From: Acinetobacter sp. WCHA55
GTDB lineage: Bacteria > Pseudomonadota > Gammaproteobacteria > Pseudomonadales > Moraxellaceae
Reading direction: 5' to 3'
Assembly: GCF_002165305.2 (NCBI RefSeq)
Contig: NZ_CP032286.1
Location: 2,108,001-2,172,000 of the forward strand
DNA length: 64,000 bases
Shown here: piece by piece, positions 53,702-62,920 of the stretch
How positions within the stretch are numbered: the first letter of the stretch is position 1
How the letters are laid out: each line of letters starts with the position of its first letter
Program-made: the position numbers and the translations under genes
Notes under the pieces: generated by a model
What the model saw: only the letters and a program-made list of their open reading frames with translations
Told to the model about the DNA's origin: nothing
The model's database searches: none

Positions 53702-54765
53702 GCCTTCGGCCCCCCGTGTGCAGCCCATTCACGGCGTAATGGATAAGTTTTTCTTAAATGATCAAAGGCTTTTTGATCGATCACTCCCTCTTTTAAGCAA
53801 GCACGTAAGGCTTGGTCATCCCGTGCAATCGGGTAGATTTCATTTAAATGCTTTTGAAGTGCAGATTTCAAATCTTGCCCTTCAAAATACTGCGGGCACA
53901 CAGGCAACTGCGACTCGAAGCTTTTATGTGCCTCAAACTGAAAGGTTTTACAAAAGGCTTCATAGATCATTTGTGTACCACGAGCTTTACCTTCTAAGCT
54001 ATAACCTGCGATATGTGGTGTCACTAGACTCACTGCTTTCAACACTTGTTCAGAAATCACAGGCTCATGCTCAAAGACATCTAGTACCACTTTACGCTGT
54101 GTTTTTTCGATGTCGGCCAATAAAGCTTGCTCTTCAATCACAGGCCCACGTGCAGAATTAATTAATATTGCTGTCGCTTTCATCGCAGCAAAAGCTTCGG
54201 CGTTGAACAAATGATAAGTTGGATGTAGGCTTGTTTTGGTTAAAGGCACATGCAATGAAATCGCATCGGCAGTACTTAATAAGGTATTTAAATCGACCTG
54301 CTGAATCGCATCTTGCTGTACAAATGGATCATGGCCAATCACATTCCAGCCCAATAGTTTGGCCATAAAAGCTAAGCGAGAACCGACATTTCCTAGACCA
54401 ATAATCCCCAAAGTAAAACTTTCTTCAGCGTCCATCAATGCTGGATTTAGATGAAGCAAAGCTGTAATCACATATTCAGCCACCGCCTGCGCATTACAAC
54501 CTGCAGCATTCGCCCATTGAATCTTCTGTTTTTCAATAGCATGAATATCTAAATGGTCTGTACCAATCGTTGCACTACCCACATATTGAAGTGTAGTGTT
54601 ATTGATTAATGCTGGATTGACTTGAGTTACAGAACGCACCAACAGTGCTTTGGCATCTACAACATCGGCATGCGTTAAAGTACGCCCTGCTTTGTGCTCA
54701 ATTTCACCAAATTCGGCAAAAAAATAATCGGTAAATGCGAGATTTTCATCTGCCACGATTTTCAT
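53698..54765 (-). CDS. pdxB: Erythronate-4-phosphate dehydrogenase
   Basis: The 355-residue D-2-hydroxyacid dehydrogenase has the NAD motif GIIGLGNVGSRLA (about 120-132), active site residues in NSARGPVIEEQAL (Arg), VLDVFEHEP (Glu) and TPHIAGYS (His), and the PdxB C-terminal domain (about 270-355). It oxidises 4-phosphoerythronate in pyridoxal phosphate synthesis. I use ATG 54765 (MKIVADENLAFTD, the usual start). epmA follows with a four-base overlap. Confidence 0.94.
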   Translation of the reverse strand: MKIVADENLAFTDYFFAEFGEIEHKAGRTLTHADVVDAKALLVRSVTQVNPALINNTTLQYVGSATIGTDHLDIHAIEKQKIQWANAAGCNAQAVAEYVITALLHLNPALMDAEESFTLGIIGLGNVGSRLAFMAKLLGWNVIGHDPFVQQDAIQQVDLNTLLSTADAISLHVPLTKTSLHPTYHLFNAEAFAAMKATAILINSARGPVIEEQALLADIEKTQRKVVLDVFEHEPVISEQVLKAVSLVTPHIAGYSLEGKARGTQMIYEAFCKTFQFEAHKSFESQLPVCPQYFEGQDLKSALQKHLNEIYPIARDDQALRACLKEGVIDQKAFDHLRKTYPLRREWAAHGGPKA

Positions 54766-55003
54766 AATGTCTTCCAACGCTTTGTTGGCTCTATGATAAC
54801 CCTTGCACAAGCCCAACACTATGTTGCTCTGCAATACATCTTAATAAAACAGACACGATGTTTCATCTTAATGGTGAAAAAACTAACCCTTTAAAGACTG
54901 GTTTTATCTGGATTTACTACATTCAAATACTGAAAAACATGAAGTCAACTCAGTAAACGTCATGATAGTACAAACAACTAGACAAATAATTATTTACTGC
55001 TAG
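54766..55003. other. Gene-free stretch between pdxB and fadL
   Basis: About 300 bp separate the pdxB start from the fadL stop. Apart from the fadL terminator at 55004-55038 and a presumed pdxB promoter on the minus strand, I see no gene, repeat or RNA here. Confidence 0.5.
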
Positions 55004-55038
55004 AAAAAAACCTTCTCTCGAACATTTCTGAGAGAAGG
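55004..55038 (-). terminator. Terminator after fadL
   Basis: CCTTCTCTC (55011-55019) pairs with GAGAGAAGG (55030-55038). Seven A residues at 55004-55010 give the U-run on the minus strand. Confidence 0.9.
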
Positions 55039-55070
55039 CAAAACCTCAAGCGTGTAATAGACTAGATGAA

Positions 55071-56243
55071 TTATTTAGATTTATAAGAAAGTTTCATCCC
55101 CACGATATAACCAGTATTGTCCTCAAACTCACCAACAACTTGGCGGCTAGATAATTCACCTTTCGCATCTCCAAACCACATGTAGCGACCGCCTAGACTA
55201 AACGCCAACTTTTGGTTGAAGTTATATTTTGCGGCTAATCCTGCACCCCAATAGCCCTGTACTGGACCTAATGTTGGAGCAGGGTCACCTGCACCTGAGT
55301 CCCATAGACCTGATACAGAAATCGCGAGCTTTGGTGTCAAACGTTTACCAATGCCCAGTTCAACTGAAGTTTGATCTTCTGAATAGTCAACTAAAGGTAG
55401 ACCTTTACCTAAGGCTTTTGACGTTGCTGCTTTGAGTACTGGCGGATAGTAAGCAAAATCACTCCATGGTACATAGCGAACTTTTGCATAAACAGCAGTC
55501 GTTGCATTGAGACCTGTTTGCAGATTTAAATTCACAGATTCAGGAGTCGTAATTGTACCTGAGTTACTGTGTGAATAATTTCCTGCAAATACAATATCAG
55601 CCAAAGGAACATCTTCATCAATAGTTGCTTTATGCTCAACTTCAGAACGATAGGTTAATGAAGCCAAAATTCCCATTTCAGGTTTAGCATAGCTTAGACC
55701 TGCAACCCACCCTACAGCGATGTCATCAAAACGGTTGTTATAACCACTATTTGGTCCATAAGTTAAACCACGTAAATGAACATCAGCTTGAAGCTGCTGA
55801 AGTACTGGTCCCCCATAAATCATCACATTTTTATTTAGGTTATATCCTAAAAGTGTTGTGATATTTTTCGATTTCACATCTACCCGTGTATTGGCATCTG
55901 CTGCTGGGCGGTCTGTTGCAATGAAATTATTATCACCCTCAAACTTTACTTTGGCACCAAAAGGTTCATCATAAATCACCGCAAGGCGTAAGTTCGGATT
56001 TATATCAGTTTTTACTGCATAATTAAGCATTCGGAAGTCTTCAGCCATATCTGAAACTTTATTTCCACTGCTGTCTGTACCTGTGATATCAGGTGAAATA
56101 TAGGTATAACCGACTTCAGCATAAGTGCCAGATTCAAACAAAGCATCAATTTGTTGTGGAGATCGCTCAAGACCCGCAGCATAAGTTTGGCCTGCACATA
56201 CGGACAGTATCGCTCCAATAAGATACTTTTGATTCAATTTCAT
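55071..56243 (-). CDS. fadL: FadL/OmpP1/TodX-family outer-membrane channel
   Basis: The 390-residue protein has a signal peptide ending at TYAAG (about 22) and repeated short beta strands of a barrel, ending in a hydrophobic strand (GYIVGMKLSYKSK). Family landmarks include ERSPQQIDALFE and AYYPPVLK-like loops, and the barrel stretch AALGYRWMFGD-type GGRYMWFGDAKGE near the C-terminus. FadL proteins let hydrophobic compounds (fatty acids, alkanes, aromatics) cross the outer membrane. Its position downstream of alkM-rubA suggests alkane or fatty-acid import. A perfect palindrome lies at 56314-56337, upstream of its start. Confidence 0.85.
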   Translation of the reverse strand: MKLNQKYLIGAILSVCAGQTYAAGLERSPQQIDALFESGTYAEVGYTYISPDITGTDSSGNKVSDMAEDFRMLNYAVKTDINPNLRLAVIYDEPFGAKVKFEGDNNFIATDRPAADANTRVDVKSKNITTLLGYNLNKNVMIYGGPVLQQLQADVHLRGLTYGPNSGYNNRFDDIAVGWVAGLSYAKPEMGILASLTYRSEVEHKATIDEDVPLADIVFAGNYSHSNSGTITTPESVNLNLQTGLNATTAVYAKVRYVPWSDFAYYPPVLKAATSKALGKGLPLVDYSEDQTSVELGIGKRLTPKLAISVSGLWDSGAGDPAPTLGPVQGYWGAGLAAKYNFNQKLAFSLGGRYMWFGDAKGELSSRQVVGEFEDNTGYIVGMKLSYKSK

Positions 56244-56313
56244 TTCTATTCCTTTAGTTGCGTTTTAAAATAGCAAATGCCAACCATTCCTATGAAAAGC
56301 ACTCACCATATTT

Positions 56314-56337
56314 GATTAAATCTTGGATGATTTAATC
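56314..56337 (-). promoter_or_regulatory. Palindrome upstream of fadL, candidate operator
   Basis: GATTAAATC (56314-56322) and GATTTAATC (56329-56337) are perfect 9-bp inverted arms, 71-94 bases upstream of the fadL ATG. The 24-bp size suits a dimeric repressor such as a TetR- or GntR-type regulator. No regulator gene adjoins it. Confidence 0.5.
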
Positions 56338-56867
56338 CTTTTTCTGCCTCAAACATGTATTAAGGCGTATTAAACTCTACGACTTGTATGACATATATGT
56401 TGGGGATCGGGATCATTAGCATGTTCTTAGATATACATGTTTCAGTGTTAATTGAATTTGAAAATTGATAATGGCGATTCTATTCTTCTGATTCATCATA
56501 GCTATTCATCCTTTTAAGCTTTGTTGTCTTGCAATTCACTACAAAACATCTCTCTGTTATTTTCGAATTTTCTATCTCATTACTATCATTCGATTTCGCA
56601 TCGATATTTTTTAAATATGCTTTAGATTTTAAAGAAACCCACAATCATCCTTAATAGTAGGTTTCTTTAAAAACATGATTTACGATTTTCACTCTGAGAC
56701 GGAGCATTCAATCTGTTTCAGAAGATTAGCAGTCTTAAAGCGTAGAACAACCATTCGAAAGAATGGTTCTCGAATGGTTTAGTAAAATAAATCATCAAAT
56801 AGTAAGGTTTTGGGTACCGCTAACATCTGTAGCAACAGCCTACAAAGAATACCTTCAAATCTACTGC
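56338..56867. other. Gene-free stretch between fadL and rubA
   Basis: No gene supported. It holds an AAAGAAACC/GGTTTCTTT hairpin (56631-56639 with 56660-56668), a possible alkM-rubA terminator, and an AACCATTC-GAAA-GAATGGTT hairpin (56749-56768), followed by a further GAATGGTT at 56772-56779 that could compete for the same arm. Confidence 0.5.
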
Positions 56868-57032
56868 TTAAATCTCGACCATCTCAAAGTCAACTTTACA
56901 TACTCCGCAATCAGGACAGGTCCAGTTTTTAGGAACATCTTGCCATGGTGTACCTGCAGCAATTCCCTCCTGTGGCCATCCGAGTTGCTCATCATAAATC
57001 CATCCACAAACCATACATTGGTAGCGCTTCAT
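56868..57032 (-). CDS. rubA: Rubredoxin RubA (alkane hydroxylase electron carrier)
   Basis: A 54-residue rubredoxin with both iron-binding pairs: C6-x2-C9 (YQCMVCGW) and C39-x2-C42 (WTCPDCG). The GWIYDEQLGWPQEGI stretch and C-terminal KVDFEMVEI match the AlkG/RubA type that supplies AlkB-family hydroxylases. It begins two bases after the alkM stop, so the two are cotranscribed and probably coupled. A fifth cysteine (C45) replaces the usual Ser. Rubredoxin reductase is not in the window. Confidence 0.95.
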   Translation of the reverse strand: MKRYQCMVCGWIYDEQLGWPQEGIAAGTPWQDVPKNWTCPDCGVCKVDFEMVEI

Positions 57033-57034
57033 GT

Positions 57035-58246
57035 TTAGTCCTCATGTATAAGGGATGACTGAGATAACAATCCCGCAAACTTCTGCTGAATTTTCTGTTT
57101 GGCTTTAGGGTAAATATTCATTTTGCTGAAATCGCCTGCATAATGCTCCACCAACCGTTGATCCATCAATTTAAACCACCACTTCGGAATCAGTGCTGGT
57201 AAAATCATGGCTCCATAACCTGCTGGAAGCTGGGGGACGTCTTCATAGTTTCTTAGTGTTTGAAAACTTCGCGTTGGATAAGCGTGATGGTCAGAGTGGC
57301 GCTGCAACTGATATAAGAAAAGATTCGTCACCAAGTTGTTATTGTTCCAACTATGTTCTGGCTGGGTGCGTGCATATTGGCCATTTTCAAGTTGCTCCCG
57401 TTTTAAGCCATAGTGCTCAATATAATTTACGACTTCAAATAAAGTAATGCCGTATAAAGCTTGAGTGACTTGTGTGAGCGCAATATTTTTGCCAAAACAT
57501 TTTAACATCGCCGTATGATAAAGCCCTGACATAGCCCAACCTTGCAACAACTCATTCTTGAGTGACCAGAAACCAAGACCTTGGCGCTCTAAACGTCGAG
57601 TTTCAATTGCAACTGCTGACTTAAAACTCCCCACCACTGTTCTTGGCCAAAACTGCCAAAACGACTCGCCCATTTGCGAAGAAGCAGGGTCCTCAGGTGT
57701 CGCCACTCGACGATGGTGTCCATAAGGATGCTCAATCCGAAAATGATTATAAGCCGTCGGTGCTAATGCCAAATGCGATAACATTTGTTCTAATTTATTC
57801 GGTTTATGGCTCAGCTCATGCGCAGTATTAATCGCAACACCATTCAGCACCCCCAATAACGTGCCAATGAGCACACGGTCATATGTTGGGGTGCTATCAC
57901 GACTAGCGAGGTACAAAGCATAAAAGTTGGCACTGTATTGCAGTGGAATAAATAACTTCACAATACGGGCATAGTAGGGATCGGCCTCTAAGGCTGCAAT
58001 TGCAGCATCGGGTGGGTTTTCGCTGTCCTCACCAATCAATTTGTCCAAAGCTGGCATGGCCACGTGCATAAAAATCGGGCCTGTCGAAGCAAACACCGAA
58101 CGTAGTTTTTTGGGGCCAAACTGATAGCCTGCCAAAGCTCCCATAGCAATACACGGATAAGCCAAACCAAATAACCATAAGTGCCGTTTTTTATCCTTAA
58201 ACTGATGTTCACTGTGCTGTTGCTCAAGCAAGGTTAGTGCATTCAT
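57035..58246 (-). CDS. alkM: Alkane 1-monooxygenase AlkM (AlkB family)
   Basis: The 403-residue integral membrane di-iron hydroxylase has all His boxes: NTAHELSHKP (H143-x3-H147), EHPYGHH (172-178), NYIEHYG (274-280) and LQRHSDHHAYP (H317, H320, H321). It hydroxylates n-alkanes at the terminal carbon using O2 and electrons from rubredoxin, the first step toward fatty acids. An AGGAG site precedes the ATG. The closely spaced rubA is downstream and the AraC-type alkR is divergent, as in Acinetobacter alkM loci. Confidence 0.95.
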   Translation of the reverse strand: MNALTLLEQQHSEHQFKDKKRHLWLFGLAYPCIAMGALAGYQFGPKKLRSVFASTGPIFMHVAMPALDKLIGEDSENPPDAAIAALEADPYYARIVKLFIPLQYSANFYALYLASRDSTPTYDRVLIGTLLGVLNGVAINTAHELSHKPNKLEQMLSHLALAPTAYNHFRIEHPYGHHRRVATPEDPASSQMGESFWQFWPRTVVGSFKSAVAIETRRLERQGLGFWSLKNELLQGWAMSGLYHTAMLKCFGKNIALTQVTQALYGITLFEVVNYIEHYGLKREQLENGQYARTQPEHSWNNNNLVTNLFLYQLQRHSDHHAYPTRSFQTLRNYEDVPQLPAGYGAMILPALIPKWWFKLMDQRLVEHYAGDFSKMNIYPKAKQKIQQKFAGLLSQSSLIHED

Positions 58247-58321
58247 GTAGTACTCCTTTTTATTTTAGATAGAACACTTGCTCATTATTGATAAAATCAG
58301 TTGTGATCATTATTCATTTTC

Positions 58322-58347
58322 GGACACTATATATTCAAAATAGGACA
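58322..58347. promoter_or_regulatory. Candidate AlkR operator (GGACA direct repeats)
   Basis: GGACA occurs at 58322-58326 and 58343-58347, 21 bp apart (two helical turns), in the 114-bp alkM-alkR gap. This spacing and orientation suit an AraC-family dimer site. It lies 14-39 bases before alkR, and so could serve both genes. Confidence 0.45.
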
Positions 58348-58360
58348 TCAATTTAAAAAT

Positions 58361-59395
58361 ATGAATCCTCATATTCCATCTATTCCAGCCCGATATTATT
58401 TACGTTTGCTGCCTTTATTGCAGGAACGTCAAATGGATTTAACTGAGCTTTTTCAGCTGTTAGGAACGGATTTGAGCAGCTATGTACAACAGGAGAATGC
58501 CAAGCTTTCTCTGGCACAAATTGAAACCTTGGTCAGCTATTTACTCAAATTTCCAGAAAACCGAGATTTGGCTTTTGAGCTCGGTCGTTCTTTAAAATTG
58601 AGTGCCCATCATTTGGTTGGCTATGCCTTACTTAGCTGTGAAAATGTTATGCAAGCCTTGCGCGTAATGTCGCAATATTTCAGCTTAATCATGCCGAACT
58701 TTCGACTAAAAGTGACTGAGTTAACAAACGTAGTAGTTTTGGACATTCATCCGCTGCAAGCCATGAGCACACTAACATTGAATTTTCACTTAGAAGCTAT
58801 TGCCGTAGGTTTTTGTAGCAGTTTTGCTGAATTGCTCAATCAAAATGTTAAACCTTATGACATTCATTTATCCGTTTTCCAACCGACTTATGTACAAGCT
58901 TTACAGCAACTCAAGCCTGCTCAATTTCACTTTGGTACACTCATTCGTCCTAGCATTAAAATCTTTATTCAAGCGGATAATTTAGACACAAAGCTCCCCA
59001 AAGCAGATGCTTTTTCACTGAATATTTTGGAGCAACAGTGCCGCGAACAACTCAAACAAATCAGTTTAGATGGAGAGATTATTGACTGGATCAGCATGAT
59101 GCTGCGAGAAGCATCACCCCCGCCAAGTTTTGAAGCCTGTGCACAAATGTTGAATGTTTCAAGTAAAACGCTACAGCGCTATTTAAAAAAGCAGAATGCC
59201 AATTTTAACGCTATTCGTAAGCAAGTCATTTTAAGCCGCGCTAAGTATCTGCTGATGCACACCAATAAAAGTATTATCGAAATTAGCTTTGAGCTAGGCT
59301 ACTCCACAGCAGCGAATTTTTGTAGGACATTTAAAGTTGAATTTGGCACCACACCACAGATGTATCGGCTCAATTCCACGCCGAAGTTAAACTGA
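58361..59395 (+). CDS. alkR: AraC-family transcriptional activator AlkR
   Basis: The 344-residue protein has an N-terminal AraC_binding_2-like ligand domain (about 1-230) and a C-terminal AraC DNA-binding domain (about 245-340) with two helix-turn-helices: FEACAQMLNVSSKTLQRYL and IIEISFELGYSTAANFCRTF. It is divergent from alkM. In Acinetobacter AlkR activates alkM in response to alkanes; I apply that by location and family. The ATG overlaps no other gene. Confidence 0.9.
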   Translation: MNPHIPSIPARYYLRLLPLLQERQMDLTELFQLLGTDLSSYVQQENAKLSLAQIETLVSYLLKFPENRDLAFELGRSLKLSAHHLVGYALLSCENVMQALRVMSQYFSLIMPNFRLKVTELTNVVVLDIHPLQAMSTLTLNFHLEAIAVGFCSSFAELLNQNVKPYDIHLSVFQPTYVQALQQLKPAQFHFGTLIRPSIKIFIQADNLDTKLPKADAFSLNILEQQCREQLKQISLDGEIIDWISMMLREASPPPSFEACAQMLNVSSKTLQRYLKKQNANFNAIRKQVILSRAKYLLMHTNKSIIEISFELGYSTAANFCRTFKVEFGTTPQMYRLNSTPKLN

Positions 59396-59569
59396 ACTTT
59401 GTAGTTTCTATAAAAAGCGCTTTCGATAGAAAACATAGCGAATGAAAACAATGACTATCCTGCCAAAATAAATGTGGCAATTCCTATTGGTTTTTATTTC
59501 AATATCAATAGCAATTTGATATATAACTAAATAATAAAACAGATTTTAAATTTATTATTTGGGGCAAGG

Positions 59570-60532
59570 ATGCGCGAAACTGATCACGAAATTATTCAAC
59601 TTTTTAAACAACACGTTCATCCCCTTTCAAACAAACTCACCGAAATGTTAAATGAGCATTTCTCCCACCAAACGGAACGTCGCGGTTGCGGCTATACTCA
59701 GGCAACACGCGTTTTAGCGGACTATATTAACAGCCCCAGACTCAGCCAAGATTTTGCTGACTTAAAACTGTTTGACCAATATGAAACCAAGACCTTAAAA
59801 GTATTGCTTGAGCAATCACAGTACATGATTTCAGATTGGCATAATTTAGATTTGAATAGCCAAATTCAACCGTTGCTCGCAACAGAAAACAGCTCTGAAT
59901 TCGCTCAGCAAGTGCAACGTCAGCGGCAGTTGCAACAACAATTACGCAGTATCACCACACAAGCGCAACTGGAAGAAACTCAAATTCTGTGCCAACTGAT
60001 TGCCGATATTATTCTCCCACAAAACACGGCGGAAACGGGTTTAGTTGAGCTCAAAGCCTTGGCTGAGAAACCAAAAGTTGGTTCTTGCCCCATGGCTGAA
60101 AACTTCTTTCTCAAAATTGCCCATGGTCGCGTCTTAAGACAAGGCGAACTCAATATATTTGTCGATGAACAACAGCAGCCCTTATTGCTGGAAAAACTCA
60201 ATATGGGAGATGATCATTCCTGTATTAGCCTAAAACCGATCTTGATGAATGGAGTGTGTTTGCCGGCAGGTTCATTGTTCTCAGTCAACTATGATCGCAC
60301 AGCCATTCAAAACAAAACTCAAAACCAGCAATATAAAGGCTATGTGATCCCCTATTCTGAGATCAATGGCTTTTGGTTTTTAAGACTCACGACCTTAGCC
60401 ATCTCTCCTGAAAATCGTGCACGTGCTTTTACCACGCATTATCAGCAACAAGTTGAAAATGGTTTATTTAGTCCGGGAACCACATGCCTACAACAATTGG
60501 TTGATGTTGCGACCGCGCAAATACGGAACTAA
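59570..60532 (+). CDS. Conserved hypothetical protein upstream of an HDAC-family gene
   Basis: A 320-residue soluble protein. The N-terminal half (about 1-150) is helical, including a Gln-rich coiled-coil stretch (QQVQRQRQLQQQLRSI). The C-terminal half (about 165-320) is mixed, with VGSCPMAENFFLKIA and GLFSPGTTCLQQL. I recognise no family. The next gene, an HDAC-family deacetylase, begins 4 bp after its stop, so they are probably one operon and may act together. Confidence 0.7.
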   Translation: MRETDHEIIQLFKQHVHPLSNKLTEMLNEHFSHQTERRGCGYTQATRVLADYINSPRLSQDFADLKLFDQYETKTLKVLLEQSQYMISDWHNLDLNSQIQPLLATENSSEFAQQVQRQRQLQQQLRSITTQAQLEETQILCQLIADIILPQNTAETGLVELKALAEKPKVGSCPMAENFFLKIAHGRVLRQGELNIFVDEQQQPLLLEKLNMGDDHSCISLKPILMNGVCLPAGSLFSVNYDRTAIQNKTQNQQYKGYVIPYSEINGFWFLRLTTLAISPENRARAFTTHYQQQVENGLFSPGTTCLQQLVDVATAQIRN

Positions 60533-60536
60533 ACGC

Positions 60537-61409
60537 ATGCTACAGGTTTGCTACTCACCAGAGTATTATGCTCAGACTCATACCAACAGTATGGAGAAAC
60601 TGAGCGCTGTGGCCGATGCTTTAGTTTCGCTCGGTATCGTGCAGTTCCATCGCCCTGAAAAGCTCTCCATAAATATTTTAAAACAACTACATGATCCAAA
60701 ATATGTCGATGCTTTTGATACAGGCTTCCCTGAAAAGTTAGCCACTTTCCAAGGTTTTAAGCCTTGGAATACTCAACTGCGTGATGCGGTTTATCAGATT
60801 AATGCAGGGCAAGTACTTGCAGCAGAATTGGCATTCAAACATCAAATTTCGGCCAATATCGCACAAGGCTTTCATCATGCGGTTTACGAACACGGTGGGT
60901 CTTTTTGTACCTTTAACGGGCTGGCTTTGGTCGCGCAACAATTTCCAGATAAACGTATCTTCGTACTGGACTGCGATCAGCATGGCGGTAACGGTACGGC
61001 AGAATTTACCCGCCGCTTTGACAACTTTTTTAATTATAGTATCTATGGGTTAGCTTTTGGCTGTCCTACCTATGAATGTTCAGAAACCTATCATGTGCAT
61101 AAACATCAAGGAAATTTTAGCCAATATATTTTAGCGATCCATCAAGCCTTTCAACGTGCCTTAGACTGGAATGCTGATTTAATTATTTTTCAGGCGGGAA
61201 TGGACTGCCATCAAAATGATCCTTGCGGGTCATCATGGTTCAGCACAGAACTGATTGAAAAACGCGATGAGATAGTGTTTCGCTTGGCCAAAAAGCACCA
61301 GTTGCCTTTGATGTTTGTTTTAGCTGGCGGCTATCAAGCACTGCCAGAGTTGGTCAAGCTACATGTGGGAACGTTTCATACCGCTTATCAAACTTACTAT
61401 GCTGAATAA
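60537..61409 (+). CDS. Histone-deacetylase-family zinc hydrolase
   Basis: The 290-residue protein has the full HDAC catalytic set: H113/H114 (GFHHAVYEHGGSF), the zinc ligands D145 and H147-region (VLDCDQHGGNGT, residues 143-154), D223 (AGMDCHQ) and the catalytic Tyr Y266 (AGGY). Bacterial members deacetylate polyamines, acetoin-related compounds or proteins; the substrate here is unknown. I start at ATG 60537, four bases after the upstream stop; a longer frame runs into the upstream gene. A hairpin follows the stop. Confidence 0.85.
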   Translation: MLQVCYSPEYYAQTHTNSMEKLSAVADALVSLGIVQFHRPEKLSINILKQLHDPKYVDAFDTGFPEKLATFQGFKPWNTQLRDAVYQINAGQVLAAELAFKHQISANIAQGFHHAVYEHGGSFCTFNGLALVAQQFPDKRIFVLDCDQHGGNGTAEFTRRFDNFFNYSIYGLAFGCPTYECSETYHVHKHQGNFSQYILAIHQAFQRALDWNADLIIFQAGMDCHQNDPCGSSWFSTELIEKRDEIVFRLAKKHQLPLMFVLAGGYQALPELVKLHVGTFHTAYQTYYAE

Positions 61410-61440
61410 AAAATGCCAGCATATTGGCATATACTGGCAT
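61409..61440 (-). terminator. Terminator after the GTPase/roadblock cluster
   Basis: ATGCCAG (61413-61419) pairs with CTGGCAT (61434-61440). On the minus strand the stem is followed by TTTTTT. On the plus strand there is no T-run, so it mainly serves the minus-strand cluster. Confidence 0.75.
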
Positions 61441-61459
61441 CGATAATTCAGCTATTTAA

Positions 61460-61816
61460 TTAAGAAAAATCAAGCTCTTTCTCAAAGCCTTTTAACTCAT
61501 AACGTGCCATCGCTAAGTTAGACTTGGTACGGTCAAGTACCAAATATAAAAACAATGTTTCATTGCTATCAAGCGGACGAATCAAATGATATTGCTTACC
61601 CAAAGTAATCAAAATATCTTCAATGTTATCGTTCAATTGTAATGCTTTTGCAACTTTACGCTTAGAACGTACAACTTCAGTATTACCTGCTGCTGCTAAT
61701 TCTAAGTCTACACCACTCCCCTGAGTCGCGAGTGCTAAGCCACTGTCACTGTCGACCAGCGCAGCAGCAACAAAACCATCAATCCCTGTTAATGCATCTA
61801 AACTAACACGTGCCAT
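61460..61816 (-). CDS. Roadblock/LC7-like protein, GTPase cluster
   Basis: A 118-residue protein with the roadblock/LC7-type pattern: [19 protein letters not shown] at the N-terminus, a helix ([21 protein letters not shown]), then strands ending in a helix ([20 protein letters not shown]). Roadblock proteins dimerise and often bind small Ras-like GTPases (MglB for MglA). It is the last gene of a four-gene minus-strand cluster with a GTPase and a second roadblock protein. Family call by eye. Confidence 0.75.
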   Translation of the reverse strand: MARVSLDALTGIDGFVAAALVDSDSGLALATQGSGVDLELAAAGNTEVVRSKRKVAKALQLNDNIEDILITLGKQYHLIRPLDSNETLFLYLVLDRTKSNLAMARYELKGFEKELDFS

Positions 61817-61855
61817 CTTATTCTTACCTCTAGTTATAGGGTTACCCCAAAAAAT

Positions 61856-62848
61856 TTAAAGCCCCAGTTTCTTACGCAACTTCCCAATAAAACCGCGTAA
61901 TTTATTTACGTGCCCTGTTTCTACTTGTTGTGTATCTATCTGATACTTCACTTGATTTTGATCGATAAATTGACCTAATTGCAGTAGAACAGCACACGCT
62001 ACAAAATTCAATACCCTTTCATTACTTAAAGTTAAGGATTGTTTTACTTGATCAATTTGTGCGCCTTGTGAGAAGCATGTTGCCATCTTTAAAAAGTCGC
62101 GTCGTTGTAAATTTTTTTCAAACTGGGGCCATATTTCAAGCTTAAAGTTCTGATGTAAGCCGACCTGTGGCAATTGAATAGCAGGTGAAGCATTCACCAC
62201 TTTCCATAGCCAAACTCTTAAGTCATAAACGTCTTTATCTTTGATTGTATCCTGGACCAACTGCGCAGTTGCATACGTTTGGTTCAAGGTCTCATTAAAC
62301 TGAATTTCTTTATTCGGCTCGACCCAAACACGTTCGGTACGCGTATCAACTAAAGCGAGAAAACCATGGGCGTCGAACAACTGGATATAGCCATTACGTG
62401 GTGTAAAAATTTCACCAAAAACCTGTTCCGTGGTCATCATAGGGTTCAACACTGTAGGCATAACAGCTTGAACAGGTGAAATGACTTCAAGCGTTGCCTT
62501 CACAGGCACGGTACGTTCATGTTGTGATAGTATTATTCTAGACAACCAATCGTTCAAATGCTCTATGTTTGAAAATGGGTAGAACAATTGATCTCCGACA
62601 ATACGACCCGCATTTTCAACCTTTTTGACCAGTCGCAAATACGCAATGTTTTGGATAGACAGCAGCTTTTGAATGCCAGGTGAGTTAAAAAACACATCAT
62701 TGACCAACAATAAGTCAATTTTTTGCTCCGCAAGATTGACCCATCTCACATTCAAATTTTCAGGCAAAGACAGTAAAATTTGTTCTTTTATTTGCTCCAA
62801 TGAATGTAAACTTAAACCAAATACTGCAATATTTAATACGTTTTTCAT
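61856..62848 (-). CDS. Hypothetical protein of the GTPase/roadblock cluster
   Basis: A 330-residue protein with a receiver-like N-terminal domain (about 1-115, alternating strands and helices: NIAVFGLSL, then IDLLLVNDVFF). The middle (about 130-240) is beta-rich (GYIQLFDAHGFLALVDTRTE). A helical C-terminal part (about 255-310) could be a winged-helix (DFLKMATCFSQGA, then LNFVACAVLLQLGQFI). The receiver phosphorylation site is not obvious. I start at ATG 62848. No firm family. It is cotranscribed with the roadblock genes and GTPase. Confidence 0.7.
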   Translation of the reverse strand: MKNVLNIAVFGLSLHSLEQIKEQILLSLPENLNVRWVNLAEQKIDLLLVNDVFFNSPGIQKLLSIQNIAYLRLVKKVENAGRIVGDQLFYPFSNIEHLNDWLSRIILSQHERTVPVKATLEVISPVQAVMPTVLNPMMTTEQVFGEIFTPRNGYIQLFDAHGFLALVDTRTERVWVEPNKEIQFNETLNQTYATAQLVQDTIKDKDVYDLRVWLWKVVNASPAIQLPQVGLHQNFKLEIWPQFEKNLQRRDFLKMATCFSQGAQIDQVKQSLTLSNERVLNFVACAVLLQLGQFIDQNQVKYQIDTQQVETGHVNKLRGFIGKLRKKLGL

Positions 62849-62920
62849 GCCTAAACCCACGACAACCTTACCCTTTAAATCACCGCAACGCCGATTGATA
62901 TAATTAAAAATATAGAATTT

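Noticed and set aside
56763..57038. Plus-strand frame opposite rubA
   Set aside because: Shadow of the rubredoxin gene on the other strand.
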